Source: Buchnera aphidicola (Macrosiphoniella sanborni) | Lineage (GTDB): Bacteria; Pseudomonadota; Gammaproteobacteria; Enterobacterales; Enterobacteriaceae | DNA: 64,000 bases | Reading direction: 5' to 3' | NCBI RefSeq assembly: GCF_005080885.1 | Contig: NZ_CP034864.1 | Span: 271,282 to 335,281 of the forward strand | Notes under the pieces: generated by a model | The model's database searches: none | What the model was told of the DNA's origin: nothing | The model's input: only the letters and a program-made list of their open reading frames with translations | Position numbers and translations under genes: made by a program | Shown here: in pieces, positions 8,711 through 19,362 of the stretch | Layout of the letters: the number at the start of each line of letters is the position of its first letter | How positions within the stretch are numbered: position 1 is the stretch's first letter

Positions 8711-10081
8711 ATGAAATTAACTTCTTTAACAGCTATCTCTCCTATTGACGGCCGATATGCTAATAAAACTATATTATTAAGAAATATTTTTAGTGAATTT
8801 AGTTTTTTAAGATATCGTCTCAAAATTGAAATTCAATGGCTAAAAAAAATTATTAGTATATCTGAATTATTACATAATAAAAAGATTTTATCTAAAGATG
8901 TATTATATCTTGATGATATCTTTGAAAAATTTAATGAAAAAGATGCAATTGCTATTAAAAATATAGAAAAAAAAACAAAGCACGATATTAAAGCTTTAGA
9001 ATATTTTTTAAAAAATAAAATATCTCAATCTAAAAATCTTATGTCTATTTCTGAGTTGGTTCATTTTGGATGCACTTCAGAAGATATTAATAATTTAGCA
9101 TATGCATTAATGCTGAAAGATGCTCGTGATATAATTATTCTGCCATTATGGAAAAGAATTTTAAATATCTTAAAAAAAATGACTTTTAAATATCAAAATT
9201 CTTCTTTACTATCTTTAACTCATGGGCAACCAGCAACTCCATCAACTATGGGAAAAGAAATTGCAAATTTTTACTATCGTATGAAGCGTCAATATTTGAG
9301 AATGAATAATATAGAAATATTAGGAAAAATGAACGGAAGTACAGGTAATTATAATGCTCATTTAGCTGCTTATCCGAATATTAATTGGTATAAAATTACT
9401 GGAGATTTTGTAAATTCTTTGGGTGTTACTTGGAATCCGTATACTACTCAAATTGAACCACATGATTATATTGCAGAGCTTTTTTCCTGTATTACTCTTT
9501 TTAATACAATATTAATTGACTTTAATCGTGATATATGGGGCTATATTTCTTTGAATTATTTTCATCAAAAATGTGTTGATGATGAGATAGGTTCTTCAAT
9601 TATGCCACATAAAATTAATCCAATTGATTTTGAAAATTCTGAAGGAAATTTAGGGTTATCAAATGCTTTAATGAATCATATGATTAATAAATTACCTATT
9701 TCTAGATGGCAACGTGATTTAAGTGATTCTACAGTATTACGTAATATAGGTGTAGCTATTTCTTACTCAATAATTGCATATCATTCTGTATTATTAGGTA
9801 TTTCAAAATTAGAAATTAATGAAAAAAAATTATTACACACTTTAGATCAAAATTGGTCGATTTTATCTGAACCAATTCAAACTGTTATGCGTCGTTATGG
9901 GATTAAAAATGCCTATGAAAAATTAAAAAATATTACACGAGGAAAAGAAATTAATAAAAATATTATACATGCATTTATTTCTAGCTTAAACATTCCAGAA
10001 AAAGAAAAAGAACGTTTAAAAAATATAACTCCTAGTAATTATATTGGTTATTCTAGCCAAATAATTAATAAAATAAAATAA
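8711..10081 (+). CDS. purB: Adenylosuccinate lyase
   Basis: 456 residues, as in E. coli. It acts twice in purine metabolism, on SAICAR and on adenylosuccinate. The fumarase-superfamily signature loop is SSIMPHKINPIDFENSEGN, with the catalytic serine near residue 295. The N terminus (LTAISPIDGRYANKT) and SRWQRDLSDSTVLRN are as expected. It sits 29 bp after hflD, in the E. coli order. The 569 bp that follow contain no gene. Confidence 0.97.
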   Translation: MKLTSLTAISPIDGRYANKTILLRNIFSEFSFLRYRLKIEIQWLKKIISISELLHNKKILSKDVLYLDDIFEKFNEKDAIAIKNIEKKTKHDIKALEYFLKNKISQSKNLMSISELVHFGCTSEDINNLAYALMLKDARDIIILPLWKRILNILKKMTFKYQNSSLLSLTHGQPATPSTMGKEIANFYYRMKRQYLRMNNIEILGKMNGSTGNYNAHLAAYPNINWYKITGDFVNSLGVTWNPYTTQIEPHDYIAELFSCITLFNTILIDFNRDIWGYISLNYFHQKCVDDEIGSSIMPHKINPIDFENSEGNLGLSNALMNHMINKLPISRWQRDLSDSTVLRNIGVAISYSIIAYHSVLLGISKLEINEKKLLHTLDQNWSILSEPIQTVMRRYGIKNAYEKLKNITRGKEINKNIIHAFISSLNIPEKEKERLKNITPSNYIGYSSQIINKIK

Positions 10082-10650
10082 TATTTAATTATTTTTAAAA
10101 TGTGATACAAAATAATTATTGCATTATTTTTAAAACTTAAAATATAAAAATTATTTATTCTAAATTTTCTCGCTAGCCTGATGATAATAATCAATCTAAA
10201 GTCTATGAAATTAATATAAATTTAGTCTATATTAGAAAAATAAGAAGTGCATTTTTCATAAGAAAAAAAATTAAAATTTTATTGAAAAATTGTATAATTT
10301 CAAAAAAAATATTAGTATAAGATTATTTTTTTTAAATTTAATACTATTAACAATTAAGATATAATAATTAAATGTTTTATAAACTTATTATATCTTTATG
10401 AAATACAAAAATTTTTTTAGAATATATTTAAAAAATACTCTATAAATAATAACAAATAATAAATAGTACTAACAGATTAGCATAATGAAAACATTTAAGA
10501 TTATTATTATATATAAAAAATATATAAAAAATATCGAGAAATTCAATTACTAATTTATTTTAAAAAGGTTATAATAATTTTATAAACGTAAAAAAAAATT
10601 AAACATAATAATTTATATTAATTATCATATTTATCATTGAGATTTATCAT
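10082..10650. other. 569-bp intergenic gap, purB to fabI
   Basis: The largest gap in the window. I see no open frame, tRNA or rRNA. It contains a small AT hairpin just after purB (arms 10109-10116 and 10123-10130). A short, less AT-rich patch near 10170-10186 (tctcgctagcctgatga) stands out from its surroundings. It could be a decayed gene remnant joining the two E. coli-like blocks, or an unannotated small RNA; I cannot decide. The 3' end should carry the fabI promoter. Confidence 0.5.
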
Positions 10651-11439
10651 ATGAGTTTTCTAAAGGGAAAAAAAATTTTAATCACAGGAGTGTCAAGTAG
10701 TAGATCGATTGCTTTTGGTATTGCCAAATCGTTATACTATCAACAAGCTGAATTAGGCTTTGTATGCCAAAATAAAAAAATAAAAAATAAAATAAAAGAT
10801 TTAGCAAATTCTGTAAAATCTCGTGTTATATTGTCTTGCGATGTTTCTAAAGATCAAGAAATTAAGTCATTATTTATAAACTTAAGAAAAACATGGAAAA
10901 AGTTTGATGGTTTAGTTCATTCTATTGCTTATTGTCCTAAAGAACATTTAAATGGAGATTTTATTACTAACACTACACGACAAGGATTTAATATCGCACA
11001 TGAAATTAGTTCTTTTAGTTTTATTGCTTTAGTAAAAGAATGTAAAAATATGTTAAATAATTTTTCTTCTTTATTAACTCTATCTTATTTAGGTGCACAA
11101 CGTGTAATACAAAATTATAATGTAATGGGTTTGTCAAAAGCTTCATTGGAAGCTAGTGTTCGTTATATGGCATATTCATTAGGAAAAAAAAATATCCGAG
11201 TTAATGCGATTTCATCAGGTCCCATTAAAACGATTTCTTCTCATAAAATCAAAGATTTTAACAAAATAAAAAATTTTTCTTATTCTTCTGCGTGTATAAA
11301 ACAACCTATTACCATTGAAAATATAGGAAATGTAGCATCTTTTTTATTGTCTAATTTGTCTTTTGGTATTACTGGATCAGTTATTTATGTGGATAATGGT
11401 TTTAATATAAACAGTATGTATATAGAAAATATATTATAA
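10651..11439 (+). CDS. fabI: Enoyl-[acyl-carrier-protein] reductase (NADH) FabI
   Basis: 262 residues, as in E. coli. It performs the last reduction in each fatty-acid elongation cycle. Rossmann-fold nucleotide-binding start GKKILITGVSSSRSIAFGIA; SDR-type catalytic pair Y156 and K163 in YNVMGLSKASLEA; substrate-loop region GPIKT. Several loops are rich in Lys/Asn compared with E. coli (for example QNKKIKNKIKD), the usual bias of this genome. Isolated between two gaps, so probably its own transcription unit. Confidence 0.96.
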   Translation: MSFLKGKKILITGVSSSRSIAFGIAKSLYYQQAELGFVCQNKKIKNKIKDLANSVKSRVILSCDVSKDQEIKSLFINLRKTWKKFDGLVHSIAYCPKEHLNGDFITNTTRQGFNIAHEISSFSFIALVKECKNMLNNFSSLLTLSYLGAQRVIQNYNVMGLSKASLEASVRYMAYSLGKKNIRVNAISSGPIKTISSHKIKDFNKIKNFSYSSACIKQPITIENIGNVASFLLSNLSFGITGSVIYVDNGFNINSMYIENIL

Positions 11440-11598
11440 AATTATTTCTAATTTATTATTAAAATAAGTTATTATAAATTATTTAAAATTTAAAAAAATA
11501 ATTGTTAAGTCTATTTAACACAAAAATAATAAATTTAAATATACTTTTAAATTTATAAAATTATTCATTTTTTAACGTGACAATTAGGTTGTATTATT

Positions 11599-13536
11599 AT
11601 GTTTCAAAATAATCCATTACTCACAAAATTAAAAAAAAATCTACATGCTAAAATACCAAGAGTTGAAGGTATTGTAAAAAGTCATGAAAGAGGATTTGGA
11701 TTTTTAGAAGTAGATGCACAAAAAAGTTATTTTATACCTCCTAAAAATATGAAAAAAGTAATGCATGGTGATAAAATTATTGCATTATTAAAAATAGAAA
11801 AAGATAGAGAAATAGTTGAACCAGAAAAGTTAATTGAAGCCTTTTTAAATAGATTTGTGGGAAAAATAGAAAAAAAAGAAAATAGATTATTTATAACACC
11901 AGATCATCCATTTTTAAAAGAGCGTATCATATGTCAACCTAATCAAAATTGTATGAATATTTTTGAACATGGAGATTGGGCAATAGCTAAATTAATACGA
12001 CACAAGTTAAAAGGAGATCATATTTTTTATGCTGAACTACATGAAAAAATTACAAAAGAAGATGATCCATTTACACCCTGGTGGGTAACATTAGCAAGAC
12101 ATCAAATTGATAGAACAGAACCATTAGCAGAAGAAAATGATCTTATATTAAAAGACAATTATCCTAGAAAAGATTTAACAAATTTAGATTTTATTACTAT
12201 AGATAATATTAATACAAAAGATATTGATGATGCATTGTTTGTAAATGAAATGCCTAATGGTAAAATCAGTTTAATTATAGCTATTGCTGATCCAACAGCA
12301 TATATTAAAAATGGTAGTAAATTAGATAGTATTGCATCACAAAGAGGTTTTACAAATTATTTGCCTGGATTTAACATCCCTATGTTACCCCGTAATTTAT
12401 CAGAAGATATATGTTCATTAAATCCTAATAAACGTCGTCCTGTTTTAGCATGTCATGTTATCATTTTAAAAGATGGTAGTATTTCTAATAAAATTCATTT
12501 TTTTTTAGCATGGATTAAATCTAAATCAAAATTATCTTATGATCATGTTTCAGATTGGATTGAAAAATTAGGCAGATGGGTTCCACCAATGCCATCTATT
12601 CAAAAACAAATATTAACTTTACATCGTTTGTGTTTATTGCGTATTAAATGGCGAAAAATAAATGCAGTAGTATTTAAAGATACTTTAGAATATCGTTTTC
12701 ATTTCTCTGAATATGGACATGTTATAGATGTTTCAGTAGAAAAAAGACGAATTGCTCATAAAATAATAGAAGAATGTATGATAATTGCTAATATCTCTGC
12801 AGCACGTTTTTTATCTAAAAATCTTGGTTTTGGTATATATAATACACATAGCGGTTTTGATATTGTAAATGCTGAAAATGTGGTGTCTTTTTTAAAAAAT
12901 TACAATTTAAATTTTAATGCACAAGAAATAACTACTCTTAAAGGTTTTTGCAATCTTAGAAGAGTTTTAAATATTATATCAAATAATTATATTGATAGTC
13001 GAATTCGCCGTTTTCAATCTTTTGGAGATTTAAGTATTATCCCTGGTCCTCATTTTGCACTTGGTTTTTTAGAATATGCAACTTGGACTTCTCCTATTCG
13101 AAAATATAGTGATATGATTAATCATCGTTTATTAAAATCTATTATTCAAAAAGAAAAAGCAATCAAACCTGATGAAGAAATAAAATTCAAAATAAGTGAA
13201 CAAAGACGTCGTAATCGTATCGCAGAGAGAGACATTTCAGATTGGCTTTATGCTATATTATTAAAACAAAAAAAATATCATAATAAAAAATTTTATGCTG
13301 AAATAACTGATATTTCTAGACATGGTATAAGAGCACGATTAATAGAAAATGGTGCGTATGTTTTTATTCCTGGAATGTTTGTTCATGAAATTAGAGAAGA
13401 ATTAAATTTTAATCAAGAAGTTGGAAAAGTCTTTATTAATGATATTATGCATTATCAAATATCTGATATAATTCAAGTGATATTATTAGACATTCGTTTA
13501 GAAACACGAAGTATCATTGCTAAAATTGAACGTTAA
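11599..13536 (+). CDS. rnb: Exoribonuclease II (RNase II)
   Basis: 645 residues against 644 in E. coli. Processive 3'-5' hydrolysis of single-stranded RNA. Domains in order: two N-terminal cold-shock domains (to about 170), the RNB catalytic domain with D202, D208, D210 and D211 in IDNINTKDIDDAL, the conserved PLRKYxD-like segment TSPIRKYSDMINHRLL, and a C-terminal S1 domain starting around FYAEITDISRHGIRARL. No truncation. The next gene, ychE, follows 64 bp later. Confidence 0.97.
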   Translation: MFQNNPLLTKLKKNLHAKIPRVEGIVKSHERGFGFLEVDAQKSYFIPPKNMKKVMHGDKIIALLKIEKDREIVEPEKLIEAFLNRFVGKIEKKENRLFITPDHPFLKERIICQPNQNCMNIFEHGDWAIAKLIRHKLKGDHIFYAELHEKITKEDDPFTPWWVTLARHQIDRTEPLAEENDLILKDNYPRKDLTNLDFITIDNINTKDIDDALFVNEMPNGKISLIIAIADPTAYIKNGSKLDSIASQRGFTNYLPGFNIPMLPRNLSEDICSLNPNKRRPVLACHVIILKDGSISNKIHFFLAWIKSKSKLSYDHVSDWIEKLGRWVPPMPSIQKQILTLHRLCLLRIKWRKINAVVFKDTLEYRFHFSEYGHVIDVSVEKRRIAHKIIEECMIIANISAARFLSKNLGFGIYNTHSGFDIVNAENVVSFLKNYNLNFNAQEITTLKGFCNLRRVLNIISNNYIDSRIRRFQSFGDLSIIPGPHFALGFLEYATWTSPIRKYSDMINHRLLKSIIQKEKAIKPDEEIKFKISEQRRRNRIAERDISDWLYAILLKQKKYHNKKFYAEITDISRHGIRARLIENGAYVFIPGMFVHEIREELNFNQEVGKVFINDIMHYQISDIIQVILLDIRLETRSIIAKIER

Positions 13537-13600
13537 AGTTTAAAATAATTTTTTTATATTATCATTTATAAAAATATTTTATATAAATTGGGAAAATAAT

Positions 13601-14248
13601 ATGAGTATTTCAATCTTTGATTTATCTATATATATAAAATTTTTTGTAGGTTTATGTGCTTTAGTGAATCCAATCGGAATGATCCCTATCTTTACAGCTA
13701 TGACGAATCATCAATCTTTTTTAGAAAGAAAAAAGACTAACTTAATAGCAAATTTTTCAGCATCATTAATTTTACTTATATCATTATTTTTTGGTAGCAA
13801 TATTTTAAATATTTTTGGCATATCTATTAATTCTTTTCGTATAGCAGGTGGTATACTCATTATTAGTATAGCTTTTTCTATGATTAATGGTCAATTTATA
13901 AATCAAATCAAAACAATCAAAGATAAAAAAGAAGAAAATAAATTAGACAGTATCAGTGTTATTCCATTAGCAATGCCTTTAATTGCAGGTCCTGGGGCAA
14001 TAAGTTCGACTATTGTTTGGAGTACATATTATCCAAATTGGATTAATTTATTTGGATGTACTTTAGTTATTGTATTTTTTTCATTTATATGTTGGTTATG
14101 TTTTGAAGCTGCTCCATGTGTAGTGCACATTGTAGGAAAAACAGGAATTAATATTATTACTCGTATTATGGGTTTATTATTAATGTCTCTTGGAATAGAA
14201 TTCATTAATATTGGAGCAAGTTCTATTTTTCCTGGATTATTACATTAA
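13601..14248 (+). CDS. ychE: MarC-family inner-membrane protein YchE
   Basis: 215 residues, the family length. Hydrophobic throughout, with about six predicted membrane segments. Typical MarC motifs are LVNPIGMIPIF in the first segments and IPLAMPLIAGPGAISS in the middle. The biochemical role of YchE/MarC is not established; an early link to antibiotic resistance was withdrawn for MarC. A purine-rich gggaaaat lies upstream of the ATG. It precedes lipB by 10 bp and is probably cotranscribed. Confidence 0.93.
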   Translation: MSISIFDLSIYIKFFVGLCALVNPIGMIPIFTAMTNHQSFLERKKTNLIANFSASLILLISLFFGSNILNIFGISINSFRIAGGILIISIAFSMINGQFINQIKTIKDKKEENKLDSISVIPLAMPLIAGPGAISSTIVWSTYYPNWINLFGCTLVIVFFSFICWLCFEAAPCVVHIVGKTGINIITRIMGLLLMSLGIEFINIGASSIFPGLLH

Positions 14249-14258
14249 TAAAATTTAG

Positions 14259-14945
14259 ATGTTTTTGGAAAATCTTGTGCAACAAAAAATTATATTCTTT
14301 CAAAATTTAGGTATTCAAAATTATTTAGATATTCTTAAAAGAATGAATAATTTTACAATATCACGTAATTTATATACCTTTGATGAAATTTGGTTTGTTG
14401 AACATTATCCTATTTTTACTCAAGGATTATCAAATAAAAAAGATAATATACTTTTTTTTAGTAAAATTCCTATAGTTAATTCTGATAGAGGAGGAAAAAT
14501 CACATATCATGGACCTGGACAACAAATATTATATGTCTTAATTGACTTAAGACGTCGTAAAATAAGTGTACGTGAATTGATTGATATGTTACAAAAAATA
14601 GTAATAGAAACTCTAAATTATTTTTCTATTTCTGCATGTACTAATAAAAAAATGCCAGGTGTGTATGTAAACGAAAAAAAAATATGTTCTCTAGGATTAA
14701 GAATAAAAAAAGGATCAACCTTACATGGTTTAGCACTAAATGTTAATATGAATTTAACACCATTTAATTATATTAATCCTTGCGGAGAACCTGAGATGAA
14801 AATGACGCAAGTACAAGAGTTTAATAAAGAAGTTAAAATGATAGATATAAGAAATATATTAATTAAAAAATTAACTGAATATTTACAGGTTGTTATATTA
14901 AAAAAAAAATATGAAACTAAAATTATTCATTATTTTACAAAATAA
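14259..14945 (+). CDS. lipB: Octanoyltransferase LipB
   Basis: 228 residues. It moves octanoate from acyl carrier protein to lipoyl domains, the first step of lipoate assembly. Signatures: SDRGGKITYHGPGQQILYVL with the family histidine, GVYVNEKKICSLGLRI with the catalytic lysine, HGLALNVNMNL, and the catalytic cysteine in NPCGEPEM. The start 10 bp after ychE gives an N terminus slightly longer than in E. coli. Its acceptor here would include SucB, encoded at 55120-56331. Confidence 0.96.
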   Translation: MFLENLVQQKIIFFQNLGIQNYLDILKRMNNFTISRNLYTFDEIWFVEHYPIFTQGLSNKKDNILFFSKIPIVNSDRGGKITYHGPGQQILYVLIDLRRRKISVRELIDMLQKIVIETLNYFSISACTNKKMPGVYVNEKKICSLGLRIKKGSTLHGLALNVNMNLTPFNYINPCGEPEMKMTQVQEFNKEVKMIDIRNILIKKLTEYLQVVILKKKYETKIIHYFTK

Positions 14946-15088
14946 AATAATGATGTTTGACATTTTTATTATGATATTTTTAACATAAAAAATCTTATAT
15001 ATATTTAATAGTTAATAAAAAAAATTATTTTTATAACAAATAAGTATATTTTCCCCATTTTAAAAATGAAAAAATAAATATTATTAAT

Positions 15089-15982
15089 ATGAATAAAAAT
15101 TATAAAATAATAAAAAAAATAAAAAAACCAAATTGGATTAAGATTAAAATACCGATTAATACAGAACGCATATATCATATAAAAAGTACTTTACGGAAAA
15201 ATAATTTATATTCAGTTTGTGAAGAAGCACAATGTCCAAATTTATCAGAATGTTTTAATAATGGTACAGCAACATTTATGATTCTTGGATCAATATGTAC
15301 TAGAAATTGTCCTTTTTGTGCAGTACAACACGGTATACCTAATTCTGTAAATATAGAAGAGCCTAAAAAATTATCTAGTGCTATTTTTGATATGAAAATT
15401 AATTATGTAGTTATTACATCAGTTGTACGTGATGATTTATATGATGGTGGGGCTCAACATTTTGTTGATTGTATTAGATCAATTCGGGATAAAAATACTG
15501 TAAAAATTGAAATATTAGTACCTGATTTTCGTGGAAGAATTAAGTTAATTTTAAATATTTTTCATAAAGGATTACCAGATGTTTTTAATCATAATATCGA
15601 AAATGTACCTCGTATATATAAAAAAATTCGTCCCGGAGCAAATTATAAAAAATCTCTATTATTATTAGAATCATTTAAAAATACATATTCTCATATACCA
15701 ACAAAATCAGGATTTATGTTAGGTTTAGGTGAAAAAGATTCCGAAATTACTCAAGTTATGAAAGATCTTCATTCTAGTGGCGTTGAATTATTAACAGTAG
15801 GTCAATATCTTCAACCAAGTGTGAATCATCTACCAGTACAACGTTATATATCACCTCTCGAATTTGAAAATATTAAAAATGAAGCTTTATCTATTGGTTT
15901 TTCTAATGCTTTTTGTGGTCCTTTTGTTCGTTCATCTTATCATGCTAGTTTTCAATCACCTATATCGATTAAGAAATTATGA
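15089..15982 (+). CDS. lipA: Lipoyl synthase LipA
   Basis: 297 residues (E. coli 321; the difference is mainly at the N terminus). Radical-SAM enzyme that inserts two sulfurs into octanoyl domains. The auxiliary cluster ligands are C44, C49 and C55 ([12 protein letters not shown]) and the radical-SAM cluster is C70-x3-C74-x2-C77 (CTRNCPFC). The C-terminal serine ligand motif RSSYHA is present. It follows lipB after 143 bp. It requires reduced flavodoxin or ferredoxin; fldA is in this window. Confidence 0.97.
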   Translation: MNKNYKIIKKIKKPNWIKIKIPINTERIYHIKSTLRKNNLYSVCEEAQCPNLSECFNNGTATFMILGSICTRNCPFCAVQHGIPNSVNIEEPKKLSSAIFDMKINYVVITSVVRDDLYDGGAQHFVDCIRSIRDKNTVKIEILVPDFRGRIKLILNIFHKGLPDVFNHNIENVPRIYKKIRPGANYKKSLLLLESFKNTYSHIPTKSGFMLGLGEKDSEITQVMKDLHSSGVELLTVGQYLQPSVNHLPVQRYISPLEFENIKNEALSIGFSNAFCGPFVRSSYHASFQSPISIKKL

Positions 15983-16087
15983 TATTAATTATTTAATATC
16001 ATGCAATGTTTTACGTTATATAAAAAAAATAATTTTATTAAAAATGTATTAAATATAATATTTTTTATTAATGTATATTTTTATACT

Positions 16088-16092
16088 AGAGG
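16088..16092 (+). promoter_or_regulatory. Ribosome binding site that sets the pyrF start
   Basis: agagg, 7 bases before a GTG at 16100. It is the only good Shine-Dalgarno match in the region, and it favours the GTG over the ATG at 16001. Confidence 0.7.
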
Positions 16093-16099
16093 CAATATA

Positions 16100-16813
16100 G
16101 TGTTGAATCCTAATTTATTAAAAATACCAAAAATTATTATTGCATTAGATTTTTGTAATAAAAAGTCAGCTATGAAATTAGTAGATCTTCTCAATCCATC
16201 TATATATTATTTAAAAATTGGAAAAGAAATGTTTACTATTTTGGGCTGTAAATTTATTAAAGAATTACATAAAATGGGATTTAACATATTTCTTGATTTA
16301 AAATTTCATGATATTCCAAACACTGTTTTTAATGCTACAAAAGCAGCTGCAGATTTAGGAATATGGATGTTAAGTGTTCATGCTTCTGGTGGCAAAAAAA
16401 TGTTAATTTCTGCAAAAAAAGCATTAAAACCGTTTAAGAAAAATTCACCTTTATTAATAGCTGTTACAGCATTAACTAGTCTAAAAGAAGAAGAATTAAA
16501 AGAAATTGGAATTCATATTTCATTAACAGAATATATTTTAAAATTATCTAAATTATCTAATGAATGTGGTCTAGATGGAATAGTTTGTCCAGGAAAAGAA
16601 GCAAAAAGAATTAAATTTTTATTTGGAAATCAATATAAAATTATTACACCAGGTATTAGAATTTCGAAAGATTCATTATATGATCAAAACAATATTATTA
16701 CTCCTAAAGAAGCAAAAGAATTAGAAATAGATTACATTGTGATAGGTCGTTCTATCACTATGTCAAAAAATCCGATTAAAAAATTAGATTTAATTATTAA
16801 ATCTATGCAATAA
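16100..16813 (+). CDS. pyrF: Orotidine 5'-phosphate decarboxylase
   Basis: Final step of UMP synthesis. I start at the GTG at 16100 (237 residues; E. coli 245). The longest open frame from an ATG at 16001 would add a 33-residue Phe/Tyr/Asn-rich extension with no counterpart in the family and no ribosome binding site. Active-site charged network D66-x-K68 and D71 in FLDLKFHDIPNTV. HASGG and the phosphate-binding TPGIR and VIGRSIT are also present. The terminal codons run close to ribA, which starts 54 bp downstream. Confidence 0.95.
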   Translation: MLNPNLLKIPKIIIALDFCNKKSAMKLVDLLNPSIYYLKIGKEMFTILGCKFIKELHKMGFNIFLDLKFHDIPNTVFNATKAAADLGIWMLSVHASGGKKMLISAKKALKPFKKNSPLLIAVTALTSLKEEELKEIGIHISLTEYILKLSKLSNECGLDGIVCPGKEAKRIKFLFGNQYKIITPGIRISKDSLYDQNNIITPKEAKELEIDYIVIGRSITMSKNPIKKLDLIIKSMQ

Positions 16814-16857
16814 ATTTGAATTCAAAAGTATTTACAAAATATGTTTAATTTTAAATT

Positions 16858-16862
16858 AGGAG
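16858..16862 (+). promoter_or_regulatory. Ribosome binding site that sets the ribA start
   Basis: aggag, 5 bases before the ATG at 16868. It selects that codon over the upstream in-frame ATG at 16841. Confidence 0.8.
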
Positions 16863-16867
16863 AATTT

Positions 16868-17446
16868 ATGCAGTTAATTGAAAAATCTATATTACCTACT
16901 CCTTGGGGAAATTTTTTTATATTTGGTTTTGAAGAAAATAAGAATGGTAAAAATCATATTGCTCTCGTATACGGAGATATTCAGAAAAATATACCTATTT
17001 TATCTAGAGTACATTCAGAATGTCTCACAGGAGATGCTTTGTTTAGTCTACGTTGTGATTGTGGAGCTCAATTGGAAATGTCTATGAAAAGAATTGCAAA
17101 AGAAGGCAATGGAGTGTTAATTTATCATCGTCAAGAAGGAAGAAATATTGGTCTTCTTAATAAAATAAAAGCATATGCTTTACAAGATAAAGGATTAGAT
17201 ACAGTTCAAGCTAATCAAAAGTTAGGTTTTTCTGCAGATGAACGAGATTTTTCTTCATGTGCTAGTATTTTTACCTTATTAAATATTAACAAAATTCGTT
17301 TGTTAACAAACAATCCGTTTAAAGTGCAAATGCTTCGTAATGCTGGAATTAATATAGTTGAAAGGATTCCTCTTATCACAAAAAAAAATTCTAAAAATGC
17401 TTATTATTTAAAAACTAAATCCGAGAAAATGGGACATTTATTATAA
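16868..17446 (+). CDS. ribA: GTP cyclohydrolase II
   Basis: First committed step of riboflavin synthesis. 192 residues from the ATG at 16868 (E. coli 196), with the matching N terminus [14 protein letters not shown]. The zinc ligands are C52, C63 and C65 ([15 protein letters not shown]). GTP-binding and catalytic blocks: [20 protein letters not shown] and [10 protein letters not shown]. The C-terminal KAEKMGHLL form is kept as KSEKMGHLL. It is the last gene of the rightward pyrF-ribA pair, converging on cls. Confidence 0.97.
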   Translation: MQLIEKSILPTPWGNFFIFGFEENKNGKNHIALVYGDIQKNIPILSRVHSECLTGDALFSLRCDCGAQLEMSMKRIAKEGNGVLIYHRQEGRNIGLLNKIKAYALQDKGLDTVQANQKLGFSADERDFSSCASIFTLLNINKIRLLTNNPFKVQMLRNAGINIVERIPLITKKNSKNAYYLKTKSEKMGHLL

Positions 17447-17485
17447 ATATAATTAATTTTTCATATATTGTATTTTTAATATGTA

Positions 17486-17504
17486 GGGGTTTTTAACAAA
17501 CCCC
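17486..17504. terminator. GC-rich hairpin between convergent ribA and cls
   Basis: Arms ggggttt (17486-17492) and aaacccc (17498-17504) with loop ttaac, 39 bases after ribA. Runs of G and C are very rare in this DNA, so the stem looks selected. There is no U-tract on either strand, so it would be an atypical, possibly bidirectional, terminator. Confidence 0.5.
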
Positions 17505-17592
17505 CAAGAAAATAATGATATAAATTTTTAATCTCTTAAAAAAAATATTTTAATTTCTATTTAGTTATTTATCATTTTTTATGTAATTAAAA

Positions 17593-19053
17593 TTACAATA
17601 ATGGACTTAAAAAATAAAATATTTTTTCAAGAATTCTAGTCCAATAAGATCTCATTGACCAAATTTTTTTATCTAATAATTGAGAATCTAAAATGTATTG
17701 ATTTTGTACAGCAAATAAATTGTTTCCAAAATGACTGTCATCAATAACTAAAGTAATTTCAAAATTTAACCAAAGACTTCTCATATCTAAATTCACAGAT
17801 CCAATTAAACTTAATTGTTGATCTACTAGTATACTTTTACTATGCAATAATCCTTTTTTAAATTGATAAATTTTTACACCTGCTTCTAATAATTCACTAA
17901 AAAAAACTCTACTAGCCCATTTTACTAGAATAGAATCATGATCTAAAGGAATAATAATACTAACGTTAACTCCTCTTTGAGCAGCAGTACAGATTGCTTG
18001 TAATAAATCTTCACTTGGAACTAAATAAGGAGTTGTCATAATTAATTCATGTTTAGCAGAATAAATAGTAGTTAATAATGCTTGATGGATCATATTTTTA
18101 GGAAAACCTGGCCCAGAGGCAATTACTTGTACACTAGATTTTTTATTGAATTCGTTTTTTAAAATATTATTATTAGGTAATTGTGGCAAAATTTTACAAC
18201 CTGTTTCTATTTCCCAATCGCAAGAATAAATTATTCCTATAGCAGACGCAATTGGACCTTCTATTCTTATCATTAAATCAATCCATTGACCTATATTAGA
18301 AGACTTTTTAAATAAATCAGGATCTACAAGATTCATACTGCCAGAATAAGTAATATAATTATCAATTAATACAATTTTTCGATGTTGTCTTACGTCAATA
18401 CGTCTTAAAAAGATACGTGATAAACTAAATTTAAGAGCTGCTACTACTTGAATTCCAGCTTTTTTCATAATATTAAACCAAGGGCTTTGAAAAAATTCAA
18501 TACTTCCTGCAGAATCAAGCATTAATCTACAATGTATCCCTCGTTGTGCTGAATCAATAAGAGCTATTGCAACATCATCTGCTATTCCACCTGGTTTCCA
18601 AATATAAAATACCATTTCAATATTTCTACGTGCTAAATAAATATCACGTATAAGTATTTGCATAGTTTTTTTAGTATTACTTAACAATTCAACTTTATTG
18701 CTTTTAATACCGGATATGCCTTGTCTATGTTTACATAATTGAAATAATGAATCAGCTACTTCACTGTTTTGTTTTTGAAAAATATGTTGACATAACTTAA
18801 GTTCATTTAGCCATTGATTAGAGATAGACCAAATTTTATTTGCAATTTTTTTTTGTCTTTTTCCTAAATATAATTCACCAAAAAAAAACCAGATAGAAAT
18901 TCCAATAAAGGGTATAATATAAATTGTTAAAAGCCATGACATAGAAACTGGTATACTACGACGTTTCATTAAAACTCGAAAAGTAATATTAGCAATCAAT
19001 AACCAATATGTTAAAAATAAAAAGTATTTTATTAAATTATAGAAAATATTCAT
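17593..19053 (-). CDS. cls: Cardiolipin synthase A
   Basis: 486 residues, exactly the length of E. coli ClsA, and collinear with it. It condenses two phosphatidylglycerols into cardiolipin at the inner membrane. Two N-terminal membrane segments (about 7-27 and 37-57). Two phospholipase-D HKD motifs: HRKIVLID near residue 219 and HSKSILVD near 404, each followed by the conserved GSxN. It ends FFYFLSPLL-like, as in E. coli. It is the only phospholipid-modifying enzyme in the window. Confidence 0.97.
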   Translation of the reverse strand: MNIFYNLIKYFLFLTYWLLIANITFRVLMKRRSIPVSMSWLLTIYIIPFIGISIWFFFGELYLGKRQKKIANKIWSISNQWLNELKLCQHIFQKQNSEVADSLFQLCKHRQGISGIKSNKVELLSNTKKTMQILIRDIYLARRNIEMVFYIWKPGGIADDVAIALIDSAQRGIHCRLMLDSAGSIEFFQSPWFNIMKKAGIQVVAALKFSLSRIFLRRIDVRQHRKIVLIDNYITYSGSMNLVDPDLFKKSSNIGQWIDLMIRIEGPIASAIGIIYSCDWEIETGCKILPQLPNNNILKNEFNKKSSVQVIASGPGFPKNMIHQALLTTIYSAKHELIMTTPYLVPSEDLLQAICTAAQRGVNVSIIIPLDHDSILVKWASRVFFSELLEAGVKIYQFKKGLLHSKSILVDQQLSLIGSVNLDMRSLWLNFEITLVIDDSHFGNNLFAVQNQYILDSQLLDKKIWSMRSYWTRILEKIFYFLSPLL

Positions 19054-19362
19054 GAATTGAAGTTCCTATTTATGCTTTTATTAAAAATATTTTTGATGTT
19101 TAATTGAATATTTTCAAAAACATAAATTATATTTAAAATATGTATCAAAATAAATTAATAATACAATTTAATTTTTAACATTTCTTTAACTAATTTTGAA
19201 TATATAATTTAATTTAAAATATATAAAATTTTTTTACAAACTTTATTAAAATAGTCAATTGATCATGAAAATATTTTTATATTAGAGAATATCTGATATT
19301 TTAAAAATATTTTTTATAAAAGTTTAAAACAATGATTTTTAAAATCTAGTTTATATTGTTAT
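19054..19362. other. 309-bp intergenic gap, yciA to cls
   Basis: Both neighbours are leftward, so this is the region upstream of cls and downstream of yciA. Almost pure A/T with no open frame, tRNA or clear hairpin. It presumably holds the cls promoter. Confidence 0.5.

Noticed and set aside
10109-10130. purB terminator
   Set aside because: Only 8 A/T pairs with no U-tract; chance level in this sequence.
15864-16052. 62-codon ORF after lipA
   Set aside because: Mostly the second frame of the lipA 3' end.
16001-16099. 33-codon N-terminal extension of pyrF
   Set aside because: No ribosome binding site and no family counterpart; the GTG at 16100 has agagg at 7 bases.
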